From positions 7,192,001-7,256,000 of the forward strand of contig CP075493.1 of the NCBI GenBank assembly GCA_021613535.1: DNA of 64,000 bases, in the 5' to 3' direction. The position numbers were made by a program, and so were the translations under genes. Below are positions 36,801 to 49,687 of the stretch, in pieces. Position 1 is the stretch's first letter. Each line of letters opens with the position of its first letter. The notes below the pieces were generated by a model, which saw only the letters and a list, made by a program, of their open reading frames with translations, was not told the origin of the DNA and searched no databases. Source of the DNA: Adineta vaga (taxonomy: Eukaryota; Rotifera).

Positions 36801-37933
36801 TATTAAACCCGATGAAATAAGCGCAATCTTAAACTGCTATGACGTAGATAAATATACTTATATATATATATATCTATGTCTGTTTCGTACATTTACTAAT
36901 ACGAACAATATCGAGGTCATATCGAGATGAAGAGAAAAAAAACACCGACTGTTTTATTTCTCAGATTCCTCTTTGAGAAATTTATTACGAAATAAATTGT
37001 TAGATGTACTTTTTCTCTCTCGATATGTTATTCACCTTGATTTTTATTTATATAAGACTAAACGAAAAACAAATCCATCTGTCAAATCTGTCCTATGCAT
37101 GAGTGACTATCATATGTGTACTTGACAACATTCGATCGGGTTTGATCAAATCTATTTCTTTTATAATAGATTCATACATTTAAATCTTATTCTTCTTTCT
37201 TCGTATGTATTTCAATAGTTACCCACGTGTAAATACGATCAGAATGCTATTCATAATATGCAATTGCCATAATGAATCACGATTGATTGACAGTGATAAG
37301 AAAGAAAATATGCAATAATGAATGCAAAAGAAAAGTGAACTATGATACATAAAAATAAATAAGACGGGAAGCAATACATTTTGATTATATGTATGATCGA
37401 TGCTTGTTGCGCATTAGTAAGCATGTGATTGTAGTTGTCTAGTGCACACAATTGTCATAGTATTTTTTTTTCTTCATAATTTTGTCATCGAAACAACCAA
37501 AAAAATATCTGCCCATACTTATGTAATATACGACCTTTAGATGAAAAATGAGTGCGAATAATGATAAGAAGAAAAAAAATCATAAAAAAATTATATATTC
37601 ATTAAATTCAAGCAGGTAAAATGTTCTCATCGATGATGAGATGAATCATTTGAATCATTATGTATGCTCGATTTAGAAAAGGATGGACACGTGTTTTTTG
37701 ATTTTGTCCATAAAGGAAATGACTTGTACGTACTAAAAATATCTTTTCAAACAAGTAATTGCCTTTTTTTTTCTTTTGAAAAAAATTATTCATTGAAGCA
37801 AAATGAATTCGACGGAAGAAATGTTTCAATAAACTCAAATAGATTAAAAATCTAGTTGTTTCTATTCGAAAAAATTCTTTGGTAAATTATTCGAAATTCG
37901 TAGTTTATTTCATTAAAAAAAACGACAAACAAG
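33877..37933. other. Gene-poor 4-kb region upstream of TBL1
   Basis: No gene I can support. A 6-bp stem hairpin (CCTCGC/GCGAGG) lies at 33892-33909 just upstream of the TBL1 start. A locally GC-richer patch with ACACGTGT, GGTGG repeats and a GCGCGTCGCC string lies at about 35985-36180. Several short ORFs (for example 36172-36390 and 36565-36930) are low-complexity and resemble nothing known. TBL1 promoter and 5' UTR exons probably lie here. Confidence 0.5.
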
Positions 37934-38972
37934 TTAATTTGTACGATATTTTTGAACCCAAATGCCATAAGCGATTGTTATATCTGAAACTGTAAAATTT
38001 TTCTTATAATAATCTACTAGTGGAGAACTTTTCTTCGATAAATCCATTTCATAACCAGTTTGTAGATGTTTTAAATTCGTTTTTACTGTTTCTAAACGCA
38101 TTTGACATTCATCAACAATTTCATTAGCATAATCAGTAAATTTCTCCTTTTTCGTATTGAAATATTTTTCCACTGCTAATGCTAACATAATTGTAATTTT
38201 CATTTTCGATGGAAAATAATCGTTCGGTGTAAATCGATATGGACGAAAAAGAAATCGTTCACGGTCAATTGATGGAACTTTTAATGTTAATCCAACACGT
38301 GGTGATGCAATAAGTTCTCGTTGATCACTTGTTGTCGTATTTGAACGTAAATAAATAAATTGATTCTGATTGAAAACATTCAAATTTTTATTTAATTTTG
38401 TTTCAACCAGATCTTTAATAGTTTCACTTTTACATATTTCTAAAATCGCATTAACAACTAAACAACTTCCTTCATATATTTGATTCGTTTCTTTATTTTG
38501 TATCGATCGAATCAATATTCCACCACACGATGGATCATTCAATGAACTGAATGTAATATCTAAACCTCTACAAAAAAAAACAGTCATGAATATTGATTAG
38601 AAAAAAATGGATTAAATTTTACTTATAAGTTCCACCTTTATAACTAGCTGTTGCTGATGTACCTTGTCGATGAAAATACCAATATCCGGACTGTTGTTGT
38701 TCAGGATGTCGATGTGCGAAGGTGTCTGCATGACGAAGTTCTTGATAAAAATAGAATTCAATTTCACATAAACGAAATAAATTCTGTTCATTTAAAACTA
38801 ATTCATATTCATTGATTAATTTATATGCAATCGTTTCAAAAGCATTTTTATAATCGTTTTCATTCCAATCAGAATCATTTAAATGAAGAAAATCAATCGT
38901 ATTTGTTTCAATCTTTGATCGTTTTTCATTTGTAGCTTCAATTAAATCTAATTTCCGTTTTGTTTGTGTCAT
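37934..38972 (-). CDS. Conserved protein of unknown function, about 328 aa
   Basis: Two exons: 38972 to about 38627 and about 38572 to 37934, joined AA|A to read KGGTYKGLDITF. The start MTQTKRKLDLIEATNEKRSK is basic, possibly a nuclear signal. Distinctive motifs: FYFYQELRHADTFAHRHPEQ, SGYWYFHRQG, GGTYKGLDITF, CGGILIRSIQ, EGSCLVVNAI, SPRVGLTLKV and FLFRPYRFTPN. From memory, this motif order matches an uncharacterised family found mostly in fungi and some other eukaryotes; I cannot name a function. The conserved Glu, His, Arg and Gly residues suggest an enzyme. The C-terminus is Lys-rich (VQKYRTN). A TTTTCAG acceptor abuts the ATG. The gene stands alone in a gene-poor stretch; transfer from outside animals is possible but untested. 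Confidence 0.72.
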
Positions 38973-39547
38973 CTGAAAACGAAATCATCTTACAAAAAAC
39001 TTGTTTATTTGACACATATATATGAAGTCAATCATTTATATTAACCGTGAAATAAAATTTCACATTGTTGTGTAATAACCATTTGATCTAAATTTTCACA
39101 AATCAACATAATGAAATGTGACTATGGAAATTTTGAAATCTTGGAGAATGAAACATTATTCGCAGTATCCGGTATATTTATTAGTCTAAGTTCCAGACAA
39201 AAGATAAATGTCTTTTGATCAAAAAAATACAAAAATAACACAAAAAAAAACGAACGTGAGAAAAACAGAGTGCCTTCGATATCAATGAAAAAATTACAAG
39301 CAAGAGAAGGATTTTGGTTGAATAATATAAAGAGTATTAACACCGTTTGTTTTAAAAAAAACACAAATTGAAATAAATGTAAATCGTTCTTATTCAGTAG
39401 AGATTGATCTTTCATATATTTAGTTTTTGAGGATTTCGTTTTTATGCCAACCGGTAGAAAATAATGCGAACGCGTATAGAATACAAGCAATAATCATTCT
39501 CACAAACGAAAAGGAAAACGCACTATCTACAAATAAATCAAGTAAGT
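38973..39547. other. Intergenic region
   Basis: Upstream of the 37934-38972 gene and downstream of the giant gene, both minus strand. AT-rich with poly-A/T tracts; no gene seen. Confidence 0.5.
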
Positions 39548-42500
39548 TTAATTTTTCTTCTTATTACCACGAAAGAGACGTTCGAAAACGTTCATCTTCT
39601 TATTATTTGTTATTGGATTATTATTATTAGTAGTATTATCATGTTTATCAGTTGAGATAGTAAATTCATTGATCATATTTGCTGTTGATGTTGTAGGATC
39701 AGAATTTGTTGAAGATATTTTTGTTTCAATTTCATGTTCATTTGATTTACTTGAATAAACTGTATCTGTTGTAGGTATACGAACTGGATATGATAGCTGC
39801 TGTTGAGATTCATAGGTGTAGGTTGGAGGAGCAGGTGCTGGACGTTTGTTATCGAGTTTCGCTGGAGAAAAGACGGAAACAGGTACATTTCGTCGTTGAT
39901 TTGGTGGAGAAGAACGACGTTGTTCATCTGTACGTCTTGGTGTTCTAAAATGAAATCGTCGAGATCTGTTCAGTATGAAGTACTATTTTATGAATACGTA
40001 CCTAGTAATATCGGTAGTTGATGAATTGGAATCTCTTTTCTCGAGACTAACAGGAATCATTGTTGGTGGTTTTATTCGAGATGTAGTTGTACTAACCGAT
40101 GATGTTGATAATGATGGTTGAATATGATTCGTAGCAGTAATAGTACCGTTATTTGTTGTATAACGATGAACAGGAATTGCTGTACGTGTTCGATTTTCTA
40201 CCGTTTTTTGTTGATAATTATCATTATTATATGATATATTTTCATCATTTTCGATTTCTTGTTGTTGATTTTCAGATTCTAATACACCTCCATTATAACT
40301 TTGTGTCCGAATTCCTGGACTATCTTTATTATATACAATATTAGTACCATTTGTTGGACGTTTCAGTGACGATGTTCGATAGCCACTAGTTGAGGCTAAA
40401 GGCACACGTGGTGGTGGTCCATCACGACGACCGTTTATCGGAATAAACTTTGAAGATGGTACTGATTTAGGATCATCATCGAAATCATTTTCATCATGAT
40501 CATTAATCATTTGATTATTATTTGAACGAGCTTGTACAATTTTCAATCGTGCTCGACCATCAACCGATTTCGAACGTTGGCATTTGCCTGTTAATGCAGA
40601 AATTTGTTCACTATTATCATTTGTGTCAATGACATTGGTTGATTCATCTAATTCAATTTCACATGATTTCAAATGATTTGATGGTCCTTGAGCGGATGTT
40701 TTATTCAATAGATTTGAACATGAATTTGAACTCGATTTTGATAATGATGCTTTCGTACCAGTATAGGCAAGACGATGAAAGACTGAATCACCCGATACAT
40801 TGCCATTATTTTGTATACTTTGACCTAGAACATATGAAATTACAGATTGTATCATTATCATTTTATCCATGACTTTTGTCCTTCGGCATATAAACTGTCA
40901 ATCTGAAATACTTCGACTTCGATGATACAACGACTTCTAAAATAATTCTATCAGTAATTCTACTACAATTCTTTGAATGATGTTCCTCAATCAGTCAGCA
41001 TACGATATCAATGAAACTTTTTCTTACCGAAAGATGATTGCGAATCATCCGGAGAGATTTTATTTGATAACATTTGTTCATTAACTTTTCGTCCATTTTG
41101 TTGCGTACTTGTTCGTACAGTTACTGATGGTGGAGGTAATCGATGGAAATTACTCATAGGTGCTCGAATCTGACTTGGTCTAATTGGTCTTTGTTGTTGT
41201 TGTTGTTGTTTCGAGCTATCTGATGAATGAACACTTGATGGTGAATGTATATGATCTTGTAAATCATCTTGTTCAGGAGATAAATGATTGTAAAATTCAT
41301 ATTGTTGATTATAATGAATATCGATGGGTCGAAAACCCGTTGAATTAGTTATTGTTGCTGGATATGCATGATGAATAAATGTTTCACGTGGATGTGTATG
41401 TTGAGCAACAATATTATTATTATTATTATTGATATTGATATTTTCAGAGTGATATTCATCAATCGAATGACGTCGATATTGATCATTGATATCATCTGTA
41501 CGATGATTTTCTCGACGAAATCGTGGTGGAATTGCAGGTGGTTCATCTGGCATATTCATATATTGATTTGTTGACGAATATGAATTATTAAATATTGATG
41601 ATGAATATGCATCACCAACACTTGGATGTTCCATTGATGAACTACTTAAATCATCATGACGTGTTTGTCGACGACGACCAATTATTGATTGATAACCTCC
41701 AGCACTACTATTGCTACTGGTACTTGTTGTCATTAATGTTGACCGATTAGAATTGGGCCAATTATCCTGAAAAGTTCCTTGATGTGATGAATAATTATTC
41801 GTTGGTAAATAGTGAGATGTAGATAGCAGACTATTTTGTACTTGAGAATTGAATCGTTCCAATGCACGACGAACACTTCAAAGGAAAACAGAAATGTATT
41901 ATGAAAGTTTCTCATAAATGTTAAACTTACATTGGATCTTCCGAATATTGTGTTTGATTAGGATTATTCGATGTATAAAATGAACCATACGATGGAGTAG
42001 ATAAGGCTTGTTGACTATAATAATTATGTGTTCCTGTTGTTGTAGTTGCAGCAGAACGAACAGGTGCGAAGGCAGACGATGGTTGTGTTTGATATTGATT
42101 TTCAATTGAAGGTCGGTACGTGGCTGCGTGTTGTATATCATTTGTTACGGGATATCTCGGAGGTAATTGATTCGTTTCCGAATTAAACGTGCCAGCCGAT
42201 GTTTCTGAAGAAGTTACACCAACATTACGGCGAGGTCGTGTATATTCACAACTATATGCTGAATAAGATTGTGTTGGTGTCGCATAAGTAACAGATGATT
42301 CAGTTGTACGAACAAAATGTGGTTCAAGTGTCTTAATTAATGTATTTGGTAAATGAATATTAGATTCCTTAAGTGCAATTTCATTTGATGAACGATTTCG
42401 TTGTAATTGATTTGATGTATCAACTTCATCAAGATTAGTTGTTTGACCAATTGTTAAATCTTTCGATGCTAACATATCTTCTGAACGTGATCGTTGCCGT

Positions 42501-45500
42501 AAACTAAGTGGTTGTTGTTGTTGTTGATCTTGTTTTTCAGAAAGATTACTTGATGTAACATAAATTGGTTGAGCTGGTACACGCATAACAGGTATATTCT
42601 GTTCGGTAATTCTATTAAAGTTATGCGATGTAGATAGTTCAGGTGGATCAGCTGATGTTCCATACCGTTGATGTGAAGACATGTATTTAGCTTTATTATT
42701 TAGTGTAGATAATTGTGATGAATCAGTATAACGTGATACACGATCGCTAGTAGGTTGTAAGGAACCAAGTGTGTAACTTTCCGTATACCAATTTTCATTT
42801 GAATCAATAGTCGCAGGTAGTGGTGGTGGTGGTGGTGGAATCGATCGTTTTAAATTCGATTCAAGACGCATTAAAGCACGTCGAGTAATTGGATCTTGAA
42901 TTTCATCATAATTCACTGATTTTGTTTGCGCTAACGTACGATTCTTTTCATCAAAACGTTCGAGAGCACGTCGAATGATGGGATCTTGTACCTCTTCGGG
43001 TTTAAGTGTGTACTCATGCTGAATTTGTGAATATTGTTGTTGTTGTTGTTGTTGTTGTTCAGGAGCATCAGATGATTCTCGACTTTGACGTTCTCGCATA
43101 CGTTCCACAGTATTTAAACGTCGACGACCTTCAATTTGAAAATGATACGGTGTAAAACCTGATTGTTCAGTTGTTGAAGATTGTGAAATAATTGCATCGA
43201 ATGAACTACTGATTTTCGAATCATCATCATCATCATTAGGTACTGATGGTATAAGATTAGAATTATCTTCTTCATTTTCAAGATTTATTCCATTTGAATT
43301 TATTGACTCGTTCACTAATTCTTGTTGTTTTTCTTCGTTTTGTTGATCTTTCGTCGAGTCAACATCGATCGTTGAGTTGTTATCAACAACTAGAATAACA
43401 AATGAAGAATGTATGAAAAAAGAAATCTGTTACATATACTCTATAGATATGCTAATCTTATATGTCTAAAATAAACAACCTTGAAGCTATACACTTTTAT
43501 AACTTAACCAAACGATAATCGAACGAATATAAAGGAAAAGAGAAGTAAAAATCATTCATTCGTTCTTAGAATTGTAATTATTTTGAATTGCTAAAAAAAA
43601 GATCTTTTAGCCAGAGGTTTTTACAAAAGAGCATGCTTTGATTGCTAGTATTATGATGATAAAAAGATCAATAATACACTAAACAAATATCAACTTTTTC
43701 TGCTGCATTAATCTCAATATACTTGTACTTGTTCTTTCTTTTTTCATGATTCGATAGACCTTTTAGAAAAGTTTACAATAGCTAAATATCAATATTTATT
43801 TGAAAACTAAGGAAGTATTTTGCACAAATTTGATATTTACAATGAAAGCATGCTCGGCATACTTGTTAATATCTTTCTTTCTCTTTTCTTTCCTCAGAGA
43901 TATAAACAATTTCTATCGATGTTACCACAAAACAAGGCACTAATTCCCCAATCAACATTCTAGAGCAACGACGAAAGTTATTGAAACGATTAGGTGTACA
44001 TGTCTATGTGTCCGTCTGTCTATTATCACCTTTTACTAGTTCCATCGTGTAATAGATACTCGTCCAGTAGACTAGAAAAAACTATGCATGCAGCTGTTTA
44101 GTATTCACTCACTTCGTTTGTCGTCATTGTCTATTATTGTTGATGGTTGCTGTTCTTTGTCAGATTTCTGATCATCGTGATTAATCTTATCTGTTGTTGA
44201 ATTTTTTGTACTATATAAATTGAGTATTGTTCCATAATTAAGACTACTATCATCGAATGTTTTACGTGGTCTAATATGGCTATTAGCTTGAGATGATGAT
44301 AATGTTGATCCTGTTTTTATTTCATCACCTGATGAAACAGCAGTAAAACGTAATTGTTGATCTTCATCTTTCAATAGATTTTCTAATGATTTACGTGAAG
44401 TTGAAAGTGATGTTGACCATGATGATTTACCTTTTGGTACTAATGGATTTGTATCATCTTTCGATGTTTTATTCGACGAAACTGCATTCATACGTTCTTC
44501 AAAACGTTGTAATGCACGTAATGCAATTGGATCATTAGCAGGTTCTTGATTTGTTACTAAAGATTGTTTTGCTGACGCAATCGAGGGCTCTGATGAATCA
44601 TCATATTTATCCACGACTTTAGACATAGCCTTTTCGTAACAAGTAAAAACATTATCGAATTTAACTGTATCATCGGCGATATTTGTCGAATTTGATTGAG
44701 ATGGCGATGATTGTTTTGATTTTTTCGGTTCATCGTCTGTAAGTATGTAATCAGTCGGTTCGATTAAATCAACATTTTGTTTTGATACAATTTCTTCTTC
44801 GTCGTCGGGTATCTCTTCAATTTCAACTTTTTTATATAATTCTTCATTTTCATTTGTATTGGCCATTGCCATTTGATTCAAATCGTTTGATAGGGTTTGT
44901 AATGGCGACTCATCTTCTGTCCGCTGCTGGTTGAATTGCTCTAATGTTGGTAACGGCGATGATGGTCGTTCTTTTTCTTTTTCTTCTTGTTCTTCTCCTT
45001 TTTCTATTTCTTTTTTCTCTTGGTGTAGCAAGGCTGTTTGTGTTGGTTCGTCGTTTATTAATAATATTCCCTCCGCGTGGTAGTCGTGTACGAGGCTACT
45101 GGTGTTCTTTTTCTCTTCGTCGATGTTATAGTCGTCGTTACAACGTTGTTCTTCTTCTATTTTTTCTTTGCCATTTTCTTTTGATAAAGACTCGATAGTT
45201 TTGTTCTCATCTGTTGTTAACGTTGAAGGCACAGAAGAACGAGGAGGAGAATGAGAAGTAGGAAAAGAAGACATTAAGTCCGAGTCAGATGGATTAGTTA
45301 TCACAGGCGAACTGTTCTCGATATTAGTTGGTTGATTCTCAACTGAATCATTATTAATAGTTGTTATTATTTCCGTATGACATTCCATCGTTGTTGATAA
45401 TAATGGTCCTTGCTCCTTGCTCGTTATTATCTCATCTGCTGATAAACAAATCACTTCAGATTCAGTTAATGGAAGTTGTTCATTGGCAAGAATGTTTTTA

Positions 45501-48500
45501 TTATCATCAATAGTAATTAGCAATGGTGTTGTACCTTAATGAAAAAATTAGATAAAAATCAACTTGTGAGAAAAAAAGATGATAGAGAGAGAAAGAAAGA
45601 GAAAGGGAAAAATATTTTCTTTCTGTTCTTTACAAATTGTATTGAAGATTCAATCCTTGACCAAGTGTAAGGCATAGGATCGATAGCAATCAATCAATTG
45701 AGAAAAAAAGAAAATCGTCCGTAGGTAGGATTGGTAAATTAAAAGGATTTGATTGACCTTGTACGTTTTCTCCTTTTTTCTCGCTTGTGTACATGTGTCT
45801 GTGTATATACAAATTTTTCTTTTTTTTTTGATGAAATTATGATTAGTATCGAGAAGAAAAGTTCTCGATTATGTTTTTTTTTCTCTCTCTCTCTCATTGA
45901 ATAGCAAAAGAAAAGAAACTAATGAGTTTTCTTTATTCAATTATTATTATTTTACCTTCCGATGATAATTCAACTATTTGATCAGGATTCGTCGTGTTCA
46001 CTGTGATTAGTGTTGGCGATGTGTTAATCTCCTATAAATATACAACGAAAAAAAGAAAGAAATACACTCGAACTTTACAACATCTTGCATCTGGTCACAT
46101 TAAAGAAAGAAAAATGTATGTGCACTTCGCTCATTTCAAGTAGTAGTATATATGTATGTGTATATATATATATAAGAGTGAAGAATTCTACTAGACATAT
46201 ATACCGTCTAAAAGCAGTTAGTGCCATTAACGAATCGGTCAATGAGACAAGAAGAAAAATATGTTGTATTTAAAAAGAATAATTAAAATTTAAAAATCGA
46301 CTGACATTCAAGGACAACTGATGAAAACGATAATTTCGTCATGGTTATTGAAGTAGACACTGATCAATACAGTATATAATTAGGTATGCTTTCATTATCT
46401 CAATGAATTTTTCTTCTTGTGATGATGAGTAAAGGAGGAGATGAGAAAATAATTAAGATAGAAAAACGACAAAAATCCACTCGATCAGTGTCTACTTTTT
46501 AAACTTAAATTGTGCAGTTTTACTCGACAACAATTTACAATAGTCATTAAAGAAACCATATACATTCATTTTTTGATCTTTTCAAGGTTTCATCATCGAA
46601 CATTCGATCAATAAACACAATCGATTGATAAATTCTTCTATTTACTCATTTTTTTTTCTTCTTCTCTTGTCCAAAAGCAATTTACTCTTGAGAAAAAATG
46701 TTCATATCTAATCGACTTTAATCCCTCCGGCGATCTATTGTCACTGAACATTTTTGTACATATGAAACATATTCTCAAAGCAATAATCTTGAACTAAAAA
46801 TTTATTGATTGAAATTTTAAATAAGAAAATGAGACACCTGTGGTGATTTCCCCCGCTGTCTTTTTCGATTACTACTGCTCAAATTTCAATGACATTATTT
46901 GTTATTTTATTTTCAAAATCATTTTCATATAAATAATATTTAGAAAAACTAACCTCGACTTTTGTTGCTGAAGTTGATTCGATTGTTTCTTCTTGTTTAT
47001 TCACTGTTGATGGTGAAGTTTTTCGTCGAAGAACAGCTATAGGTGGAAATTCTACGGTTAATAAAGTTTTCGTTGATGATGGATCATTATCATTCGTATC
47101 AGGTTTTGTTGATATTGACCAACGTTCAGGCCGTTTTCTTTCACGTCGTGACATTCTTTCTGTAGAATTTGTATTATGTGGTTCACTAGTCTCTGGTGAA
47201 TGATTCTTATTATCATTATTAGCTAATCCTGTACAAATATTATCATTGGATGGATTTGGTTTTGACTCTGTGATAACATTGGTTGATGATAATCCATCTA
47301 TTTAGACACAAAATCGATTTATTTTCTTAAGACTTTTGAAAAAAAGAAAGAAAAACAGAAGAAATCTATTTACCTTGATTTACTGATGTATTATTGTTTT
47401 CTTCAGGTTCTTGTACCATATGTAAGAGATCGAATGAAGATGAATCCGGTGAAAGATAAACACTAGGTGTGGATTCAGATTCAAATGAACGATAGTTATC
47501 GTTACTGATTAGTAATTGTTCATTCGACGGTGATAATGTTAATTGACACTTGAACAAAAGAAGGAGAAAAACTCAGATATTTGTGTGTTCATAACAGTCA
47601 CATTATTGTTGATTGTTTCATGTTCAAATAAGCGTAGATAATTTATGCATATTTCATCGTTATTCTTACACTTTCACTGTCATCAAATAATGATGATGAT
47701 GATGATGAATGACAAACTACTCTCGAATGAATAAAGGTCAATATTATATGCGTCTATTTTTTTGCTCAAGGCTTCATAAATGGTTAGATTCGAGGTTACT
47801 AGTTAGAGAGAAGAGAAGAAAAGGACATGATAATGGAGTATTTCATGGTGGAGTATAACAAATGTTTTGATTACCGTAAATGAATTTTACTATAGGATCA
47901 ATTTTCTTTTCTCTCTTTTGTTTTCATCAGTTGAATTTCTAAAGTTTTCTATTGAACATTTCAACTGTATATTTTCATATCAAAGACAAAGAAGAGCTCA
48001 TTTTTTCTGTCATATGGTATTGTATATTTAGTTAACGAATCAATTACAATATGTACTCGTAATATTCTTATCACTCGTCAGTATTTCTGTTCTATGCTAC
48101 TGATAGTCAAATGTTATTTAGCATAGAAATGTCATGACCATTTCAGCATAGCAAAATTGAACGTTATTGTAAAACGATTGATTAGATTTTTTTTTCACTG
48201 AAAAGATATTTACTTACTGCTCGTTCTGACACAACAATGGAATCTTCCGCATGAGTTGCTTCTAGATCCACCACTAACCATGTTTCTTGTTCAGCTGATG
48301 TTGTTGAAAGATTTTCTCCATCTAATGATGATTTTTCTGCCATCATTGTATCTGTATCAGGATGATATTCTCGTACTAATGTATGTTGACTTAATGTTTT
48401 ATCACTACTACTTGTTGTTTCTGAACTTGATTGATCGGGTGAAATAGATATATTACCTGGTGGAATATCAAAACAACCATTTCGTACTAAAGTTTGACAA

Positions 48501-49687
48501 ACATTAACAAAATTATTTTTATCAATTATTGGAATACGTAAAGTATCCGATGCATTTGCTTCATCATTAAGAAATTTAGTGAAAAGATAATAAAGATATT
48601 CAATTAAATTTTGATCAACTTCAGCCACACTTGGACAATTGACTTTTTTCTTTTTGGTTTTGGATTTTGCTTCATTTGCTAAACATTCCACACGGAGTAC
48701 AAGTAAATCAATTAATGTTAAAATTTCATTATTATCTGTTGAATCGGATGATGGATTTTCATTCGTTGTTCCAGTATTCATATTTAATATTTGTGTTATA
48801 TTGCTTCTTTCCAATGAAGTCTATTGAAATTAGAATGATTAGTTTACTTGATATAAACATAGAATATAAAACGATCATCAAAAATGCATGTCTATTAAAA
48901 TACTCAATTATGTAACATGAAGCAAGTTAAATAAGAGGATATAATGAGAGAAAAAAACGATTTCTTTTCATGTAAATATGAATTAAAGGGAAAAGAATTA
49001 GTTTTCTTCTAATACTCTCACTATTGATCAATGAAATGAATCGATAGAAGAAGAAGAAGAAAAGAAAAGAAAAAGAAAAAGAAAAATTATGTCCTTCTTT
49101 ACCTGTTTAACATGATGATAACCATTGTTTTTGTTACTTGTAGCTCGTAATTCATTACGTAAATGTCGAAGAAAAGAAATGACGAGTGATGCGGGAATAT
49201 TTTTAATATGATTTGTAGTTGAATCACTTGCGTATCGTCGACGTTGTTTTACATTGTCTGGTATATCATCAGGTGAAGACAATGATGATAAGGATGTATG
49301 TCTTGTTGGTGATAGAGACGTCGGTCGATTTGATGAATGATCTTTCGAACGACCGTTCGTCTTACTTGATTGTTTACTTGAATAAATGCTGTCACTATTC
49401 GATTGCGGTGATGGTTGAACAGAAGGAAATTGATCAACTAAAGTAAAGGTTGTTGTATCATCTGTTCAATCATATAGATATGTAAACATGTGAAAAGTTC
49501 TCCTGCTATGAAAGACTAGATCAATATGTGATGTAGAAAGAAAAAGATTAGAGACAATAGAAATGAATTTTCATCTATGTTTATTAGTAGATAGAACTTC
49601 AAAGAATGAATTCATTTAGTTTTTCTTACTTGAAGTTATTGCCGCAGAAATATCAGTACTATCTTCTTCTTCATCGATACGATTCAT
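39548..49687 (-). CDS. Giant, largely disordered Ser/Thr/Gln-rich protein with DPIxRRALxRF repeats
   Basis: Eleven exons join in phase to roughly 2,190 residues, from MNRIDEEEDSTDISAA at 49687 to NVFERLFRGNKKKN at 39548. I do not recognise the family. Exon 2-3 look folded (HIKNIPASLVISFLRHLRNE; TLIDLLVLRVECLANEAK; LIEYLYYLFTKFLNDE), a helical N-terminal domain of about 250 residues. The rest is disordered: acidic stretches, poly-Gln and poly-Pro runs, and SRS-type Ser/Arg clusters (RQRSRSEDML). Four copies of one motif stand out: DPIALRALQRFEERM, DPIIRRALERFDEKN, DPITRRALMRLESNL and DPIVRRALERFNSQV. PPAIPPRFRRE and PAPAPPTY could bind SH3 or WW domains. It resembles a cytoskeletal or membrane scaffold in style, an inference only. 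A second promoter is suggested by a micro-exon at 51456-51486. Confidence 0.78.

Noticed and set aside
36172-36930. Two ORFs of 72 and 121 aa in the gene-poor region
   Set aside because: Biased composition, no recognisable motif and no good splice or start context; chance ORFs more likely.
41368-43315. Many alternative-frame ORFs inside the giant gene (Ile/His/Met-rich)
   Set aside because: They arise from the CAA/AAT/GAT-rich coding strand read in other frames.
44944-45198. Hydrophobic plus-strand ORF of 84 aa that looks like a membrane protein
   Set aside because: It is the antisense of a Glu/Lys-rich stretch of the giant gene, which gives Leu/Phe-rich antisense frames.
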